From positions 3,292,047-3,356,046 of the forward strand of contig NC_040022.1 of assembly GCF_000972845.2 (NCBI RefSeq): a DNA stretch of 64,000 bases, given 5' to 3'. A program made the translations under genes and the position numbers. The notes below the pieces were generated by a model. It saw nothing but the letters and a program-made list of their open reading frames with translations. It made no database searches and had not been told where the DNA came from. This DNA is from Larimichthys crocea (taxonomy: Eukaryota > Chordata > Actinopteri > Sciaenidae). Shown one piece after another: positions 61,775-64,000 of the stretch (its first letter is position 1; every line of letters starts with the position of its first letter).

Positions 61775-62569
61775 GTTCCTCATGTTCCTCATGTTCCTCA
61801 TCGTCCTCATGTTCCTCATGTTCCTCATCGTCCCCATGTTCCTCATGTTCCTCATGTTCCTTATGTCCCTCATCGTCCCCATGTTCCTCATGTTCCTCAT
61901 CATCCTCATGTTCCTCATGTCCCTCATGTTCCTCATGTTCCTTATGTCCCTCATGTCTCTCATGTCTCTCATGTTCCTCATGTTCCTCATGTTCCTCATG
62001 TCCCTCATCGTCCTCATGTTCCTCATGTTCCTCATCGTCCTCATGTTCCTCATGTCCCTCATCGTCCTCATGTTCCTCATGTCCCTTATCGTCCTCATGT
62101 TCCTCATGTTCCTCATGTCCCTCATCGTCCTCATGTTCCTCATGTCCCTTATCGTCCTCATGTTCCTCTTGTTCCTCATGTCTCTCATGTCCCTCATATT
62201 CCTCATGTCCCTCATGTTCCTCATGTTCCTCATCGTCCTCATCGTCCTCATCGTCCTCATGTTCCTCATGTTCCTCATTTTCCTCATTTTCCTCATGTTC
62301 CTCATTTTCCTCACGTTCCTCATCGTCCTCATGTTCCTCATCATCCTCATGTCCCTCATGTTCCCCATGTTCCTCATGTTCCTCATCGCCCTCATGTTCC
62401 TCATCGTCCTCATGTTCCTTGTGTTCCTCATGTTCCTCATGTCTCTCATGTTCCTCATGTTCCTCATGTTCCTTATGTCCCTCATGTTCCTCATGTTCCT
62501 CATGTTCCTCATCGTCCTCATCGTCCTCATGTTCCCCATGTTCCTCATGTTCCTCATGTTCCTCATGTC
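61775..62569. repeat. Minisatellite, 9-bp unit, ~88 units
   Basis: Units CTCATGTTC, CTCATCGTC and CTCATGTCC alternate over about 795 bp. Because nine is a multiple of three, frames stay open on both strands and give repetitive artefact peptides (HVP, MFL, RNM). Confidence 0.97.
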
Positions 62570-62689
62570 TTTGGAGTAAATGTGAAAGTGAAGCTTGCTA
62601 AGCTAAGCAGCTGGTTCAGTGGTCTATTTAAGTCGAATGCCATAGGGGAACCTTTTTACAAGGAACTCTTCTATAATCATAATTATTAA

Positions 62690-63738
62690 GCTTCCTTTTT
62701 CACTCAATAGGTTCATCATATAAATAAATGTGACAAACTGAAAGATTTTACAGAGAAACACGTTATTTTTCAGATGTTTCCTGAATTCTGATCAAAAAGA
62801 CATTTAAATACAGAAAAATGTTTGTTTTTACTTTACAGAAAATTTGTCAGGTTTGTAATTTAAGAAAACATATTGTATAACTAATAAAACATGCACATAA
62901 TACTTCAATTTTGAATTTAAAATAGTTAATTTACAGAAAATGACTTTTGTGCACATTTTTGAAAAACAGAAAACTACTATAAAAATTTTGCCACATTTTC
63001 TGTAAATTTGTTTAGTTTTTTTACACTGGACACGTAAAAGGTGTTCCAATGATCACTTTGTTGGTTCTGATAAAAACCAGGGCACGGCGTTCCAAAGTTT
63101 GACTTAAAAACGCCTTTTGTGTATTCAGTAGTTTGATTATTAAACATAAAAAGGTTCTACAGGGGATCAAAAGTGCTCAGTGTTTCAAAAGTCGTCTGAC
63201 AGGATGATCCTGGTCGGATTGGATTAAATCTAGATCTGATCTGAAAACTGATCCTGAAGTCCTGGATTCTGATCCAGTCCTCCCTTGAATCCAGATAAAA
63301 GGCTGGATTTGGGTATTTCAAAAGTTAAGGCAGAGATCTGGATCAACATTTGGATCCCACCTCTGAGGTGGACTGACAAAGTCTCAGCTCCACTTCTCCT
63401 AGATATTGTTACTCAAGATGTTCATCACACTTCATCTAAAGTGTTTTACTATTAACCAATAATTAAAGTAGCCTCATTGTAAGAAATAGAAAGCATAGTA
63501 AAATATAATTAATCTGAATTTTTTCAGTGTGTTTATATCATGCTGCATATTGAAGCGCTCTGCAAGCATTTAATATATATTTACATCCTTCTGATTAAAT
63601 GAAGACACATTCGAGTTCAGTCAGAATCTTAAAAATGAATTTCTAAAATGTTTGGAAATGGCTTGAATGTGATTTTGAAACATGTTCCAGTGTTTGTGTA
63701 CAAACTGATTATTTTACATTTTACATTACATTACATTT
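62690..63738. other. AT-rich intronic sequence
   Basis: No gene or element recognised. GATCC-rich stretch at 63170-63370 (repeated TGGATT/GATCTG words) without a clear unit. Confidence 0.45.
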
Positions 63739-64000
63739 GTACGGAAGCCCTAAAGGGTCATACATACATACATTTTATTCCACCCGTTTTCCCGTGATAA
63801 CGAGATAATTCATTCGAGATCTGGAGAAAACAAAACGATAGTCTAGTAGTGTATTAAATCAAGTGCACCCGTATTACAGAATATACGGCAAATGCATGTA
63901 GTCCATGATACGGAGCGAGCAAACCTGTCACCACTGTAAAATCTGTTTGATCCATAATTTCTGACAAAGGTTTGAACACTTGATCTCTTCTGTAATACGG
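63739..64000. mobile_element. Second copy of the GTACGGAAGCCC terminus, cut by the window edge
   Basis: Positions 63739-63804 repeat the 67-bp terminus of the element at 11271-11922 almost exactly. The sequence after it differs, so this is a different, possibly larger, family member. It contains CCGTATTACAGA (63869-63880), exactly inverted at 63989-64000. Confidence 0.75.

Larger units (their letters stand above)
54233..64000 (+). other. necab2 intron 2 (to window end)
   Basis: No further NECAB EF-hand exon was recognised. The region is filled by microsatellites, antisense and sense LINE remains, minisatellites and an element cut by the right edge, each listed separately. Intron status depends on the exon 2 assignment. 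Confidence 0.6.

Noticed and set aside
61751..62689. Long ORFs (265-308 codons) on both strands
   Set aside because: They are products of the 9-bp minisatellite. Peptides are pure repeats of HVP, MFL or RNM words with no start context, splice logic or family similarity.

Overview
The window looks like a piece of a teleost fish chromosome. It has vertebrate-type split genes with GT-AG introns, abundant CA/TG microsatellites, fish-type Tc1-like, hAT-like, pogo/Tigger-like, RTE-like and Rex/L2-like mobile element remains, and no prokaryotic operon structure. Exon boundaries were built by hand from splice sites, reading frame and remembered family conservation. No alignment or database search was run.

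Layout. (1) 157-7038, plus strand: the 3' thirteen exons of a C-terminal-motor (kinesin-14) kinesin, cut by the left edge. (2) 8023-12261, minus strand: complete znf277 (12 coding exons, 438 aa), tail to tail with the kinesin. (3) 12.3-18.9 kb: gene-poor, with dispersed repeats, a ~47-bp minisatellite and a >3 kb satellite of ~200-bp units whose middle looks badly sequenced. (4) 19062-28004, plus: complete cotl1 (4 exons, 142 aa). (5) 35314-39501, plus: complete klhl36 coding region (8 coding exons, 621 aa), with a CpG-rich promoter and probable non-coding exon near 33.6 kb. A hAT-like element carrying a nested pogo-like MITE sits in its first intron. (6) 40995-45667, minus: complete aldo-keto reductase of the AKR1 type (10 exons, 326 aa), tail to tail with klhl36. 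(7) 49565 to beyond the right edge, plus: the first two coding exons of necab2, with a short overlapping upstream ORF and a G-rich tract before the start. The rest of the window is necab2 intron filled with retrotransposon remains and tandem repeats.

The genes do not form a pathway. cotl1 (actin/5-lipoxygenase binding), klhl36 (CUL3 ubiquitin-ligase adaptor) and necab2 (neuronal Ca2+ sensor) correspond to neighbours on human 16q24, while human ZNF277 lies on 7q31. The junction between the two conserved blocks falls in or next to the satellite-rich interval at 12-19 kb.

I found no convincing new biological system. The points most worth checking are the unusual kinesin-14, a helically phased array of Grainyhead-like (AACCGGTT) motifs in znf277 intron 1, the necab2 upstream ORF/G4 combination, and several cases where a transposable element seems to have seeded a tandem repeat.
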